This document shows, piece by piece, positions 43,629-52,945 of a stretch of 64,000 nt of DNA (position 1 is the first letter of the stretch; every line of letters begins with the position of its first letter). Under the pieces are notes generated by a model. It did no database searches, was not told the origin of the DNA, and saw only the letters and a list, made by a program, of their open reading frames with translations. Made by a program: the position numbers and the translations under genes. The stretch spans positions 1 to 64,000 of the forward strand of contig JAVJWR010000023.1 in NCBI GenBank assembly GCA_040221975.1, read 5' to 3'. The stretch is from Haliea sp040221975 (GTDB lineage Bacteria; Pseudomonadota; Gammaproteobacteria; Pseudomonadales; Halieaceae).

Positions 43629-44526
43629 GACAAATACCATCCAGCGCTGCGGTTATGTCGCCATCGTTGGTCGACCCAATGTCGGCAAGTCGACGTTGCT
43701 GAACCACCTGTTGGGCCAGAAGATCAGCATTACCTCGCGCAAGCCCCAGACTACCCGCCATCAGGTACTGGGGATCAAAACCGAGGCCGGCTGCCAGTTC
43801 ATTTTTGTCGATACCCCGGGCCTGCATCGCGCTGAGCCGAGGGCCATAAACCGTTACATGAACCGCGCCGCCAGCAGCGCCATACGCGATGTCGACGTCA
43901 TTGTGATGGTGGTGGATCGCACCGCCTGGACCGACGAGGATGACATGGTCCTGCAGCGTGTGGCCCAGGCGGCTGTGCCGACCCTGCTGGTGGTGAACAA
44001 GGTGGACCTGCTGGAAGACAAGACCGTACTGTTGCCGCAGCTGCAGCAGCTGGCCGAGCGGGCACCTTTTGCCACCATTATTCCGCTCTCGGCCCTGCGC
44101 GGCCAGAACCTGGACGCGCTGGAAAAGGAGATTCGCCAGCGCCTGCCGGAGGCCGGCCATTTTTTCCCCGAGGACCAGATTACCGACCGCAGCCAGCGCT
44201 TCCTGGCGGCGGAGATAGTGCGCGAGAAGATCATGCGCCAGCTCGGTGACGAGCTGCCCTATGCGGTGACAGTGGAAATCGAGGAGTTCAAGCAGGAGGA
44301 GGCCATCCTCAATATCTCCGCCCTCATCCTGGTCGAGCGCGATGGCCAGAAGCGTATCCTGATTGGCGAGGGCGGCAGTCGCCTGCGCTCTATCGGCACC
44401 GATGCACGCCGCGACATGGAAAGGCTGTTCGAAAGCAAGATCATGCTGCGGCTCTGGGTCAAGGTGAAATCGGGCTGGTCGGATGACGAACGGGCCCTGC
44501 GCAGCCTCGGTTACGATGATCGCTGA
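43618..44526 (+). CDS. era: GTPase Era
   Basis: Binds 16S rRNA and helps assemble the small ribosomal subunit. 302 residues: GRPNVGKSTLLNHLLGQ (G1), DTPGLHR (G3), NKVDLLED (G4), and a C-terminal KH domain with GQKRILIGEGGSRLRSIG. Its start overlaps the end of rnc by 11 bases. Confidence 0.97.
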   Translation: MANETNTIQRCGYVAIVGRPNVGKSTLLNHLLGQKISITSRKPQTTRHQVLGIKTEAGCQFIFVDTPGLHRAEPRAINRYMNRAASSAIRDVDVIVMVVDRTAWTDEDDMVLQRVAQAAVPTLLVVNKVDLLEDKTVLLPQLQQLAERAPFATIIPLSALRGQNLDALEKEIRQRLPEAGHFFPEDQITDRSQRFLAAEIVREKIMRQLGDELPYAVTVEIEEFKQEEAILNISALILVERDGQKRILIGEGGSRLRSIGTDARRDMERLFESKIMLRLWVKVKSGWSDDERALRSLGYDDR

Positions 44527-44543
44527 GTGCGAGCGAGCCTCTC

Positions 44544-45272
44544 ATGCGCGTAAATCTCCAGCCCGCCTATCTGCTTCACAGTCGCCCCTGGCGCGACACC
44601 AGCCTGCTGTTGGAACTGTTTACCGCTGAGCACGGCCGCCTGAGTCTGGTGGGAAAGGGCGCCCGCCGGCGCAGTCGCGGCGGTACCCAGGCTGCCCTGC
44701 TGCAACCGTTTCGTCCCCTGCTGGTGAGCTTTGCGGGGCGCGCGGAAATGAAGCAGCTGGTGGCGGTCGAGGCCGCAGGCAGCGCCCCCCGGTTACAGGC
44801 AGAGCGCCTTTTCACTGGTCTCTACCTCAATGAACTGCTGGTGCGCCTGCTGCAGCGCCAGGATCCCCAGCCACAGCTGTTTGCCCGTTACGGTGACACC
44901 CTCCAGCAACTGGCGGCCGACGCTGCTGGCGATGCCTGCCTGCGCCGGTTCGAATTCTGCCTTCTGGAAGCCCTGGGCTACCATTTCGATCCTGCAGTCG
45001 ACGGGTACAGCGGAAAACCGGTGACGCCGGAAGGCTGGTATCAATACCAGACGGAGTTCGGACTGGTCGCCTGCGCACGGCATGCGCACACTCCGGCGGT
45101 GCTGTTCTCGGGACGGGACCTGCTGGCGATCGCCGCCGGGCACTACGATGGCGAGCAGGCCAGCGCGGCCAAGCGCCTGCTGCGTCAGGCCCTGGCCGGG
45201 CACCTCGGTGAGCGGCCGCTGGCCAGCCGGGAACTGTTCCGTCAGTTTCGCGACCGGAGCCAGCAGCAGTGA
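44544..45272 (+). CDS. recO: DNA repair protein RecO
   Basis: Loads RecA with RecF and RecR. 242 residues starting with an OB fold (AYLLHSRPWRDTSLLLELFT; GRLSLVGKGARRRSRGG), then the helical RecO C-domain (FEFCLLEALGYHFDPAVD). The expected zinc cysteines are not all clear. It overlaps acpS by four bases; pdxJ, which usually comes between, is absent. Confidence 0.94.
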   Translation: MRVNLQPAYLLHSRPWRDTSLLLELFTAEHGRLSLVGKGARRRSRGGTQAALLQPFRPLLVSFAGRAEMKQLVAVEAAGSAPRLQAERLFTGLYLNELLVRLLQRQDPQPQLFARYGDTLQQLAADAAGDACLRRFEFCLLEALGYHFDPAVDGYSGKPVTPEGWYQYQTEFGLVACARHAHTPAVLFSGRDLLAIAAGHYDGEQASAAKRLLRQALAGHLGERPLASRELFRQFRDRSQQQ

Positions 45273-45640
45273 TCGCCCTGGGTACGGATATTCTCGAGGT
45301 GGTCCGGGTCGAAGCCGTAGTGGCCCGGCTGGGAGACAAGTTCGTGCGACGCATCCTGACGCTGGCGGAACAGGGCGAATACGCCGCCAGCCAGCAGCCG
45401 GTACGCCTGCTCGCCAAACGCTTTGCCGCGAAGGAGGCGATCGCCAAGGCCCTGGGCACGGGCATCGGGCGCGGCGTCAGCTGGCAGGATATCGAGGTGC
45501 GCCACGATGTCCATGGCGCCCCCCTGGTACATTTGTCCGGCGGTGCCGCGGAAGTCCTGAAACGTCGCGGTGGCACCGCCATGCTATTGTCGCTGGCCGA
45601 TGAACAGGCGTATGTGGTGGCCTTTGCGGCCCTGAAATGA
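45269..45640 (+). CDS. acpS: Holo-[acyl-carrier-protein] synthase
   Basis: Transfers phosphopantetheine from CoA to acyl carrier protein. 123 residues from a GTG start. The N-terminal IALGTDILEVVRVEAVV has the metal-binding Asp, and LLAKRFAAKEAIAKALGTGI holds the catalytic Glu/Lys block. It follows recO directly, with a four-base overlap. Confidence 0.95.
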   Translation: MIALGTDILEVVRVEAVVARLGDKFVRRILTLAEQGEYAASQQPVRLLAKRFAAKEAIAKALGTGIGRGVSWQDIEVRHDVHGAPLVHLSGGAAEVLKRRGGTAMLLSLADEQAYVVAFAALK

Positions 45641-45703
45641 TCGGTGCATGCCCGCGCCGGTGAAAGTCGATATACTGCCCCGCCCGGCGGGTAACGGTGA
45701 ATT

Positions 45704-46600
45704 ATGTCCGAATATCCAACGATTGAAGCCTGCATTGGCAATACCCCCCTGGTGCGCCTGCAGCGTCTGCCTGGCAACACCTCGAACACGCTGCTTGCCA
45801 AGCTGGAGGGCAACAACCCTGCCGGCTCGGTAAAGGACCGCCCGGCACTGAGCATGATTGCGGAAGCGGAGCTGCGGGGCGATATCCGTCCGGGTGACAC
45901 CCTGATTGAAGCCACCAGTGGCAACACCGGCATCGCCCTGGCGATGGCCGCTGCCATCCGCGGCTACCGTCTGATCCTGATCATGCCCGCGCACATGAGT
46001 GCCGAGCGGAAACAGGCCATGTCCGCCTATGGTGCAGAACTGGTAGAGGTGACCCAGGCCGAGGGGATGGAGGGTGCCCGCGACCTGGCGCTGCAAATGC
46101 AGAGCGAGGGCAAGGGCCGGGTGCTGGACCAGTTTGGCAATCCCGACAATCCGCTGGCGCACTTCCGCGGGACGGGACCGGAAATCTGGCGCCAGACCAG
46201 GGGTACGATTACCCATTTTGTCGCGTCCATGGGCACGACCGGGACAATCATGGGGGTGTCGGCCTACCTCAAGCAGCAGAACCCCGATATCCAGATTGTC
46301 GGCCTGCAGCCTGTGGAGGGCTCCAGTATCCCCGGCATCCGGCGCTGGCCTCCCGCCTACCTGCCGGCGATTTTCGACGCCGCCCGGGTTGATCGGGTCA
46401 TTGATATTTCCCAGGCCGAATCCGAACACCACATGCGCCTGATGGCGCGGGAGGAGGGTATCTTCTGCGGTGTTTCCTCCGGCGGTGCGATTGCCGCCTC
46501 GATCAAGCTGTCGAAAGAGGTCAGCAATGCGGTGATCGTCGCTATTGTCTGCGATCGCGGTGATCGCTATTTGTCCACGGGCGTCTTCGCCAGCCCCTGA
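45704..46600 (+). CDS. cysM: Cysteine synthase B
   Basis: Makes cysteine from O-acetylserine with sulfide or thiosulfate using PLP. 298 residues. GNNPAGSVKDRPALSMI contains the PLP lysine. EATSGNTGIALAMAAAIRGY and SMGTTGTIMGVSAYL bind substrate and phosphate. Its shorter C-terminus and the GIRRWPP block favour CysM over CysK. A TATACT -10-like element is at 45671-45676. Confidence 0.93.
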   Translation: MSEYPTIEACIGNTPLVRLQRLPGNTSNTLLAKLEGNNPAGSVKDRPALSMIAEAELRGDIRPGDTLIEATSGNTGIALAMAAAIRGYRLILIMPAHMSAERKQAMSAYGAELVEVTQAEGMEGARDLALQMQSEGKGRVLDQFGNPDNPLAHFRGTGPEIWRQTRGTITHFVASMGTTGTIMGVSAYLKQQNPDIQIVGLQPVEGSSIPGIRRWPPAYLPAIFDAARVDRVIDISQAESEHHMRLMAREEGIFCGVSSGGAIAASIKLSKEVSNAVIVAIVCDRGDRYLSTGVFASP

Positions 46601-46613
46601 GCGGAGCCCAACG

Positions 46614-48845
46614 ATGGTCCGAGTACGGGAACAATCGCATCTCACGGCTTCCGGCGAGATAGATCTGGAGCGTTGGCTGCAGCAGCTGCCGCTGGCGCAC
46701 CGGCTGGATGAGCAGGAGCTGTTGTTGAGCGCCTGTGTACTGGCGCGGGAGGCCGGCTCCCTGCCGGGCCGCGATGTGCCCGACTGGGCGCGGGAGTCGG
46801 ACTGCTTTGTCACCGGGCTTGATATCGCCCAGATCCTGTCAGAGCTGCACGTCGGCACCGAATGCCTGGTCGCCGGCATTCTCTATCGCGCGGTGCGCGA
46901 AGAGCGGCTGCAACTGGACACAGTGGGTGAGCGCTTCGGGCCGGGGGTGCGCAACCTGATCGGTGGTGTGCTGCGCATGGCTGCCATAAGCGATCTCAAA
47001 ACCCAGGTGGATTCTCCGGTGCTGGGCCAGGCGCACGGCCAGAAAGACAACATTCGCAAAATGCTGGTTGCCCTGGTGGACGACGTGCGGGTCGCGCTGA
47101 TCAAGCTGGCGGAGCGGACCTGCGCCATTCGCGCGGTCAAGAACGATGAGGAGCGACGCTGGCCCATCGCCCGCGAGGTGTTCGATGTCTATGCGCCGCT
47201 CGCGCACCGGCTCGGGATCGGACACCTGAAATGGGAACTGGAAGACCTGTCCTTCCGCTATATCTACAGCGACGCCTATCGCAAGATCGCACGGCTGCTG
47301 GATGGCAAGCGCCTGGAGCGGGACCGCTTCATTGCGCGTGTGACCGGGGAGCTGACCCGGGTGCTGGAGCAGGCGGGGCTGCAGTTCAACATCAGTGGCC
47401 GGGCGAAACATATTTACAGCATCTGGCGGAAAATGCAGCGCAAGGGCATCGGTTTTTCCCAGGTTTACGATATCCGAGCGGTGCGCATTCTGGTGCCTGA
47501 GATCAAGGACTGTTATGCGACCCTGGGACTGGTGCACGGCTTGTGGCGCAATATACCCAATGAGTTTGATGACTACATAGCCAATCCCAAGGAAAACGGC
47601 TATCGCTCATTGCACACAGCGGTCATCGGGCCCGAGGGCAAGATTCTCGAAGTGCAGATACGCACCAGCCAGATGCACGAGGAGGCCGAGCTGGGGGTTT
47701 GCGCACACTGGCGCTACAAGGGTTCTGATTCCAGTGGCGGCATGGCCAGCAGCTATGAAGAGAAAATCGCCTGGTTGCGGCAGGTGCTCGACTGGCACGA
47801 AGAGACCGGCGACAGCGGGGATGTGGCGGAGCAGTTCAGTTTCGATCTCGCCCAGGATCGGGTCTACGTGTTTACGCCCAATGGCGATGTGGTGAATCTC
47901 GCCCAGGGCGCCACCCCGCTTGATTTTGCCTACCATGTGCATACGGAAGTGGGACACCACTGTCGCGGCGCCAAGGTCAATGGCGTGATCGTGCCCCTCA
48001 CCTACAGCCTGAAGACCGGTGAACGAGTGGAAATCCTGACCAGCAAGCAGGGCAGCCCCAGGCGCGACTGGCTGCAGTCCGGGCTCGGCTTCCTGCGCAC
48101 CTCCCGGGCCAGGGCCAAGGTGCAGCAGTGGTTCAAGGCGCAGGCCCGTGAAGACAACATCGACGCCGGCCGGCACCTGCTGGAGCGGGAGTTTCGCCGT
48201 CTCGCACTCACCAGCGTCGACTACCGGCGAGTGGCGGACAAGGTCAATATGGCCACCGTGGAGGACATGTTCGCGGCGGTCGGTGCCGGTGACCTGAGTT
48301 CGGCCACCGTGCTCAACGCGGCCCAGTCCCTGGTGGAAAAGCGCCCCGAGCCGCAGCTGCAGGTAGCGAGGCCCGGCAGCGGCCCGGTTTCCCGCAGCCA
48401 GATCAAGGTGCAGGGTGTTGGCAACCTGCTGACCCACATGGCTGGCTGCTGCAAGCCGCTGCCCGGTGATGCCATCGTCGGCTTCATTACCCAGATCCGC
48501 GGTGTCAGTATTCATCGCAGCGACTGCGCGCGCCTGCTGAAATTGCAGGAGACGTCGCCGGAGCGCGTGATTGAAGTGGCCTGGGGGGAATCGCCGCGGG
48601 AAAATTATGAAGTGGATGTCGCCATCGAAGCCTATGACCGCCAGGGCCTGCTGCGCGATATCACCGGGCTGTTCGCCAATGCGCGGATCAACGTGCTGGC
48701 AATCAATACACAGACCAACAAGAAAAGGCATACAGCCACCATGCGCCTGACGGTGGAAGTGCCTGATCTGGGCGCACTGTCGAAACTGCTGGAGCGAATC
48801 GATCGCCTGAGCAACGTGATTTCCGTTGCCCGGGTGTCTGAATAG
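46614..48845 (+). CDS. relA: GTP pyrophosphokinase RelA
   Basis: Makes (p)ppGpp in amino-acid starvation. From ATG 46614 the 743-residue protein matches Escherichia coli RelA length; the frame upstream inside cysM is not used. The N-terminal hydrolase domain lacks the HD residues, as in RelA. The synthetase has GRAKHIYSIWRKMQRK, NPKENGYRSLHTAVIGPE and EVQIRTSQMHEEAELGVCAH. TGS (VYVFTPNGDVVNLAQGAT), a zinc-finger part (MAGCCKPLPGDAIVGF) and an ACT domain follow. Confidence 0.97.
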   Translation: MVRVREQSHLTASGEIDLERWLQQLPLAHRLDEQELLLSACVLAREAGSLPGRDVPDWARESDCFVTGLDIAQILSELHVGTECLVAGILYRAVREERLQLDTVGERFGPGVRNLIGGVLRMAAISDLKTQVDSPVLGQAHGQKDNIRKMLVALVDDVRVALIKLAERTCAIRAVKNDEERRWPIAREVFDVYAPLAHRLGIGHLKWELEDLSFRYIYSDAYRKIARLLDGKRLERDRFIARVTGELTRVLEQAGLQFNISGRAKHIYSIWRKMQRKGIGFSQVYDIRAVRILVPEIKDCYATLGLVHGLWRNIPNEFDDYIANPKENGYRSLHTAVIGPEGKILEVQIRTSQMHEEAELGVCAHWRYKGSDSSGGMASSYEEKIAWLRQVLDWHEETGDSGDVAEQFSFDLAQDRVYVFTPNGDVVNLAQGATPLDFAYHVHTEVGHHCRGAKVNGVIVPLTYSLKTGERVEILTSKQGSPRRDWLQSGLGFLRTSRARAKVQQWFKAQAREDNIDAGRHLLEREFRRLALTSVDYRRVADKVNMATVEDMFAAVGAGDLSSATVLNAAQSLVEKRPEPQLQVARPGSGPVSRSQIKVQGVGNLLTHMAGCCKPLPGDAIVGFITQIRGVSIHRSDCARLLKLQETSPERVIEVAWGESPRENYEVDVAIEAYDRQGLLRDITGLFANARINVLAINTQTNKKRHTATMRLTVEVPDLGALSKLLERIDRLSNVISVARVSE

Positions 48846-48854
48846 GGGGGTGAT

Positions 48855-49667
48855 GTGACTGCCGGGCACTATACGGTAAACGACCTGCTGCGGGTGATGC
48901 AGCGCTTGCGCGATCCCGATGGTGGCTGTCCCTGGGATCTGAAGCAGGACTTTCGCAGTATCGTGCCCTCCACTCTGGAGGAATGTTACGAACTGGCGGA
49001 AGCAATAGAGCACGGGGACTACCCCCACGTCGCCGAAGAATTGGGTGACGTACTGTTCCAGGTCGTGTTCTACGCCAGGCTGGGGGAAGAGCAGGGCCTG
49101 TTTTCTTTTCCGGATATCGTACACACCCTGGTGGACAAGCTGTTGCGGCGCCACCCCCATGTATTTGCGCACGGAGAGATCGAGGGTGTTGTGGCCGACT
49201 CGCTGGATGTCGCGCAAGTAAAGCGTTCCTGGGAGGCGATCAAGCGTGACGAGCGTGCGGCGCGGGCACAGGGCGGGGTGCTGGATGATGTCCCGGTGGC
49301 ACTGCCGGCATTGCCGCGGGCACAGAAACTGCAAAAGCGGGCAGCGCTGGTCGGCTTTGACTGGGCTGACGCTGCCGCTGTGCTGGATAAAGTGGATGAA
49401 GAACGGCGTGAGTTGCAGGAAGCCATTGAGGCCGGTTCGGAGTCAGCGATCGCCGATGAAATGGGCGATCTGCTGTTTACCTGCGTCAACCTGTCGCGCC
49501 AGTTGGGGCTGGATGCAGAGGCCGTGCTGAGGCAGGCGTCTGCCAAATTTGAACAGCGGTTTCGGGCCATGGAAAAATCTGCCGCTGCCGAGGGAGCCGT
49601 TGATCTGCGGGCGCTCACCGCGACTGAACTGGACCAACTCTGGCGGGCTGCAAAGGTGCTGACCTGA
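48855..49667 (+). CDS. mazG: Nucleoside triphosphate pyrophosphohydrolase MazG
   Basis: Hydrolyses NTPs, including (d)NTP mispairs. 270 residues from a GTG start nine bases after relA. Two MazG domains: CPWDLKQDFRSIVPSTLEEC then HVAEELGDVLFQVVFYARL; and VDEERRELQEAIEAG then IADEMGDLLFTCVNLSRQ. The relA-mazG pair is common and links ppGpp to nucleotide control. Confidence 0.95.
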   Translation: MTAGHYTVNDLLRVMQRLRDPDGGCPWDLKQDFRSIVPSTLEECYELAEAIEHGDYPHVAEELGDVLFQVVFYARLGEEQGLFSFPDIVHTLVDKLLRRHPHVFAHGEIEGVVADSLDVAQVKRSWEAIKRDERAARAQGGVLDDVPVALPALPRAQKLQKRAALVGFDWADAAAVLDKVDEERRELQEAIEAGSESAIADEMGDLLFTCVNLSRQLGLDAEAVLRQASAKFEQRFRAMEKSAAAEGAVDLRALTATELDQLWRAAKVLT

Positions 49668-49693
49668 TGCCGGTTTGTTGCCCCGTTCCGGGC

Positions 49694-49722
49694 TTGTGCA
49701 AAGTCCTGCCCCTGTGTATGGT
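49694..49722 (+). promoter_or_regulatory. Candidate sigma-70 promoter of adk
   Basis: TTGTGC (49694-49699) and TATGGT (49717-49722) are 17 bases apart. Each matches four of six or nearly so. It lies 86 bases before the start codon, in the 140-base gap after mazG. Confidence 0.4.
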
Positions 49723-49807
49723 TACGACCCTCCGACAATCCGGCAGCGCAAAACACCTGCTCGTGCGGTTGCGATAGCCGCTCTACAGACATTGAGGAAG
49801 TACCTGA

Positions 49808-50455
49808 ATGCGATTGATACTCCTTGGCGCACCCGGCGCCGGTAAAGGCACCCAGGCCCAGTTCATCATCGAAGAGTTCGGCATCCCGCAAATCTCCACG
49901 GGCGATATGCTCAGGGCGGCGGTGAAGGCGAAATCCGAACTCGGCCTTGCCGCAAAGGAAGTCATGGACGCCGGTGCTCTTGTTTCCGACGACATCATTA
50001 TTGGGCTGGTGAAGGAGCGGATCAAACAGCCAGACTGCGCCGGCGGTTTTTTGTTTGATGGTTTTCCGCGCACAATACCGCAGGCCGAAGCGATGGTTGC
50101 CGCGGGCGTGGACATAGATCACGTCGTTGAAATCGCAGTGGATGATGAAGAAATTGTCGAGCGATTGAGTGGTCGTCGCGTACATCCTGCCTCGGGCCGT
50201 GTCTATCATGTGCAGCACAATCCACCCCGGCGTGAGGGTGTTGATGACGAAACCGGTGAAGCCCTGGTGCAGCGCGACGACGACAAGGAAGAGACGGTTC
50301 GCAAGCGCCTTGAAGTTTATCAGCAGCAAACTCGCCCTTTGGTGAATTTTTATCAGTCCATGACCGGGCCTCGCGCACCTGCCTGTCATCGGGTCGAAGG
50401 CGTCGGCAGCGTTGAAGACATACGTCGGAAAGTGTTCGCTGCACTGGGCGTATAA
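49808..50455 (+). CDS. adk: Adenylate kinase
   Basis: Interconverts ATP, ADP and AMP. 215 residues: LLGAPGAGKGTQAQFI P-loop, ISTGDMLRAA and FDGFPRTIPQAEAM. The LID region lacks zinc cysteines (HPASGRVYHVQHNPPR), the usual Gram-negative form. GAGGAAG precedes the ATG. Its expected neighbours in pseudomonads include tsaB, found a little further on. Confidence 0.97.
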   Translation: MRLILLGAPGAGKGTQAQFIIEEFGIPQISTGDMLRAAVKAKSELGLAAKEVMDAGALVSDDIIIGLVKERIKQPDCAGGFLFDGFPRTIPQAEAMVAAGVDIDHVVEIAVDDEEIVERLSGRRVHPASGRVYHVQHNPPRREGVDDETGEALVQRDDDKEETVRKRLEVYQQQTRPLVNFYQSMTGPRAPACHRVEGVGSVEDIRRKVFAALGV

Positions 50456-50657
50456 CCTATAAATAAAGCGTTTTCTGCAGACTCCGGGCGAAAGGATGCG
50501 CCCGCCGACCAGTCAAGCCCGCGTAAAACCCGCAAATTATTTTCTCACCGGCGCGCAAACTCGTTGCATGTGTTGCAAAAACGTTGTTGTGTGCCCCGGA
50601 GAATATTGCTATTTTCTCGCCCGTGGTATTTACAAACAGCATCTGGAGAGTGGGATT

Positions 50658-51515
50658 ATGGCAGCAGCCAAAAGCAAGGCGAAAACAAAAACCAAAACAG
50701 CGGTGCGCAAGGCGCCGGTAAAAAAGGCGCCGCGCAAAAAGCCTGCGCCCAGTGCGAGCAGAAAGTCGACCGCAGTGTCCACGGCAGAAAAAAAGTCGCG
50801 TGAAACTCTGGCCAAATTGAAGTCCACGGTTGAAGCCGAGAAAAAGGCACTGGCTGACGCACGGGCACGGGTGAAAGCCGCTCGGGCGAAAGCGGATGAG
50901 CGCGGGAAAAAGGCAGCGTCGAACGCCGCTGCTCGTGCCAAGGCCCGCCTGGAAACAGCGCAGGGCAAGCTCAGGGAAACGCGTCAGCGGGTGAAGGAAA
51001 TTGTTGCGGACGCGACGCTGGTAGCCAAGCAGCTTGCGGCACAGGAAAAGATTCTCGAGAAAAAGGCGGAGTTGGCGGCCAAGGCCGAGATCGACAAGGC
51101 CCGGGCACTGACCAAACACGCCAAGAAGTGGACTGCGCAGCGTGCGAAGGCCGACGCCGCCAAGATCAAGGCACTGGAAAAGAAAGTTCTGGGGCAATTA
51201 CGCGCGGCGGAAAAGAAAGCCGAGGCTGCTACCAGGAATGCCTTCAGAAAAGCTCGTACCGGTCGCAAGTCACTGGCACAGACTGCGGACACCATGGCGG
51301 AGTCAGTGGCTCCGGCGGCATCCAGGGTCAAGGCAAAAACCAGGGCTAAGGCGAAAACCGCGGCCCGGAAGGCAAAGGCTGCTCCCCGGAAAGCAAAAGC
51401 TGCGCCGAGCAAGGCAAAGGCCGCCGTCGGGAAAGCGAAGGCGGCCCCGAAGCGGGCAAAGGCTGCACCCAGAAAGGCGAAAGCCACACCCAAAGCCACT
51501 GCCACCGGTAGTTGA
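50658..51515 (+). CDS. algP: AlgP/histone H1-like Lys-Ala-rich protein
   Basis: From ATG 50658 it has 285 residues, very rich in Ala and Lys. The middle (about 45-190) is coiled-coil-like: EKKSRETLAKLKSTVEAEKK, then ARLETAQGKLRETRQRV. The C-terminal 60 residues repeat KAKAAPRKAKAAPSKAKAAV-type units, as in AlgP of Pseudomonas and histone H1 tails. It is probably a DNA-binding nucleoid protein. The 202-base leader before it is relatively rich in A and T. A strong terminator follows. Confidence 0.75.
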   Translation: MAAAKSKAKTKTKTAVRKAPVKKAPRKKPAPSASRKSTAVSTAEKKSRETLAKLKSTVEAEKKALADARARVKAARAKADERGKKAASNAAARAKARLETAQGKLRETRQRVKEIVADATLVAKQLAAQEKILEKKAELAAKAEIDKARALTKHAKKWTAQRAKADAAKIKALEKKVLGQLRAAEKKAEAATRNAFRKARTGRKSLAQTADTMAESVAPAASRVKAKTRAKAKTAARKAKAAPRKAKAAPSKAKAAVGKAKAAPKRAKAAPRKAKATPKATATGS

Positions 51516-51534
51516 TCGCCTGCGGGCACTGAAG

Positions 51535-51567
51535 AACCCGCGCCGGAGTTCCGGCGTGGGTTTTTTT
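51535..51567 (+). terminator. Rho-independent terminator after algP
   Basis: AACCC-G-CGCCGG (51535-51546) pairs with CCGGCG-T-GGGTT (51551-51562), with one internal G/T wobble, around AGTT. Seven T follow at 51561-51567. It points in the algP direction, between convergent algP and mobA. Confidence 0.93.
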
Positions 51568-51582
51568 ATGGCCGCACAAGTC

Positions 51583-52158
51583 TCACGCTTGCGTCAGTAT
51601 TTCGTTGTGATTGTCGAAAGCGCTACCGGCATCTGCAAACTCCACGCTGACACAACGCAGTTGTGCATGCCAGCCCCGTACAGAACGGCCACCGCCTGCC
51701 AAATAGCCGGGCAGGCTGGCCAGGCAGCGCCGTCGCAGCAGGGTGTGCAGATAGTGATGCTGGCCATTGGCGGTGGCGTAGGCGAGGTCACAGGAATCCG
51801 GCTGGGCTGCCAGAGCGCGGTGCAGACGTGCAGCTAGATCCAGTGGCAGATCCGGTGTGTCACAGGGAACCACCAGCAGGAACTCTGCAGCGGGATCCGA
51901 CGGTACTGCCTCCAGCCCCGCCAGTGGCCCCTGGAAACCGGGCCGGCGGTCACTGAACACCCGGTCGGCATAGCCAGCATAGGTGGCGAGGTTGCGATTG
52001 CAGCTGATTTGCAGGTGACAGGTCTGGTGTCGAAGCCGTTCGCTGACCCAGGCGACCAGTGGCCTGCCTTGCCAGTCCAGCAGGCCCTTGTCGCGCCCGC
52101 CGCTGCGGCGTCCGGCGCCGCCCGCAAGAATCAGGCCGCCGCACTGGGACGTTTGCAT
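51583..52158 (-). CDS. mobA: Molybdenum cofactor guanylyltransferase
   Basis: Adds GMP to molybdopterin to make the MGD cofactor. From ATG 52158 it has 191 residues. GLILAGGAGRRSGGRDKGLL is the nucleotide-binding loop, LVVPCDTPDLPLDLA has the metal Asp, and FDNHNEILT is the typical MobA end. The longer frame upstream lies over tsaB's promoter and is not used. Molybdoenzymes are not seen in the window. Confidence 0.93.
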   Translation of the reverse strand: MQTSQCGGLILAGGAGRRSGGRDKGLLDWQGRPLVAWVSERLRHQTCHLQISCNRNLATYAGYADRVFSDRRPGFQGPLAGLEAVPSDPAAEFLLVVPCDTPDLPLDLAARLHRALAAQPDSCDLAYATANGQHHYLHTLLRRRCLASLPGYLAGGGRSVRGWHAQLRCVSVEFADAGSAFDNHNEILTQA

Positions 52159-52209
52159 GCGACTCACTTGTTTTGTCCTCTGTTTGCGGTTCTTGCCGGC
52201 GCCGGGCTG

Positions 52210-52218
52210 TGGGATAAT
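52210..52218 (+). promoter_or_regulatory. Extended -10 promoter before tsaB
   Basis: TGGGATAAT at 52210-52218 fits an extended -10 (TGn plus GATAAT, five of six), 28 bases before the tsaB start. A good -35 is lacking, as often with extended -10 promoters. Confidence 0.45.
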
Positions 52219-52246
52219 CCGCGCCTTGGCAATGGTAACCGATTCT

Positions 52247-52945
52247 ATGACAAGCATCCTCGCAGTTGATACGTCCACAGAAGCCTGTTCAGTGGCACTG
52301 TACCGTGAAGGCGATGTGACGGCACTGCATGAATTTGCACCGCGGCGGCACAATCAGCTGTTGCTCGCCATGTTGCGTGAACTTATGCCTTCCGGCCCCG
52401 CAGCGCTGGATGCGGTTGCCTACGGGTGCGGCCCGGGCTCGTTCACCGGGTTGCGCATTGCCGCCAGTGCGGTGCAGGGCCTGTGTTTCGCCACCGGCCT
52501 GCCGGCCTTGCCGGTCTCGACGTTGAGCTGCCAGGTCTACGGGGCCATGCGTCTGGGGCAGGCAGGGGAGGGGGATTGCGTCCTCAGTACCCTGGACGCC
52601 CATATTGGCGAGCTGTACTGGGCACTGTATCGGATCGATGGCAACCGCGCCGTGGAGGTCAGCGCAGCACAGGCAACGAAGCCCGCACGGCTGGCACCGT
52701 CTGGCGATGAGGCACTGGTCGTGATCGGCAGCGGACTGCAGTATCGGGACGCCATGCCCCCTGCTGTTACCGCTCGTTTCAGTGCCGAGTATCCGCGGCT
52801 TTTGCCTGCGGCCCGGGACTTGCTGCCGGAGGCGCTCCGCGCCCTGCAGGGGCAGCGAGTGCAAAGCGCAGAACAGGTGTGCCCGGTGTACGTGCGCGAC
52901 GAGATCAGCTGGAAAAAACTGGCTGAGCAGGGGCCGCAAACATGA
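52247..52945 (+). CDS. tsaB: TsaB, tRNA threonylcarbamoyladenosine synthesis factor
   Basis: Works with TsaD and TsaE to make t6A in tRNAs. From ATG 52247 the protein has 232 residues. ILAVDTSTEACSVALYREG and YGCGPGSFTGLRIAASAVQG are the ASKHA signatures of the TsaB family. It is divergent from mobA and overlaps uppP by four bases. Confidence 0.95.
   Translation: MTSILAVDTSTEACSVALYREGDVTALHEFAPRRHNQLLLAMLRELMPSGPAALDAVAYGCGPGSFTGLRIAASAVQGLCFATGLPALPVSTLSCQVYGAMRLGQAGEGDCVLSTLDAHIGELYWALYRIDGNRAVEVSAAQATKPARLAPSGDEALVVIGSGLQYRDAMPPAVTARFSAEYPRLLPAARDLLPEALRALQGQRVQSAEQVCPVYVRDEISWKKLAEQGPQT

Noticed and set aside
47607..49334. 575-codon antisense frame across relA and mazG
   Set aside because: Shadow spanning two well-recognised genes.
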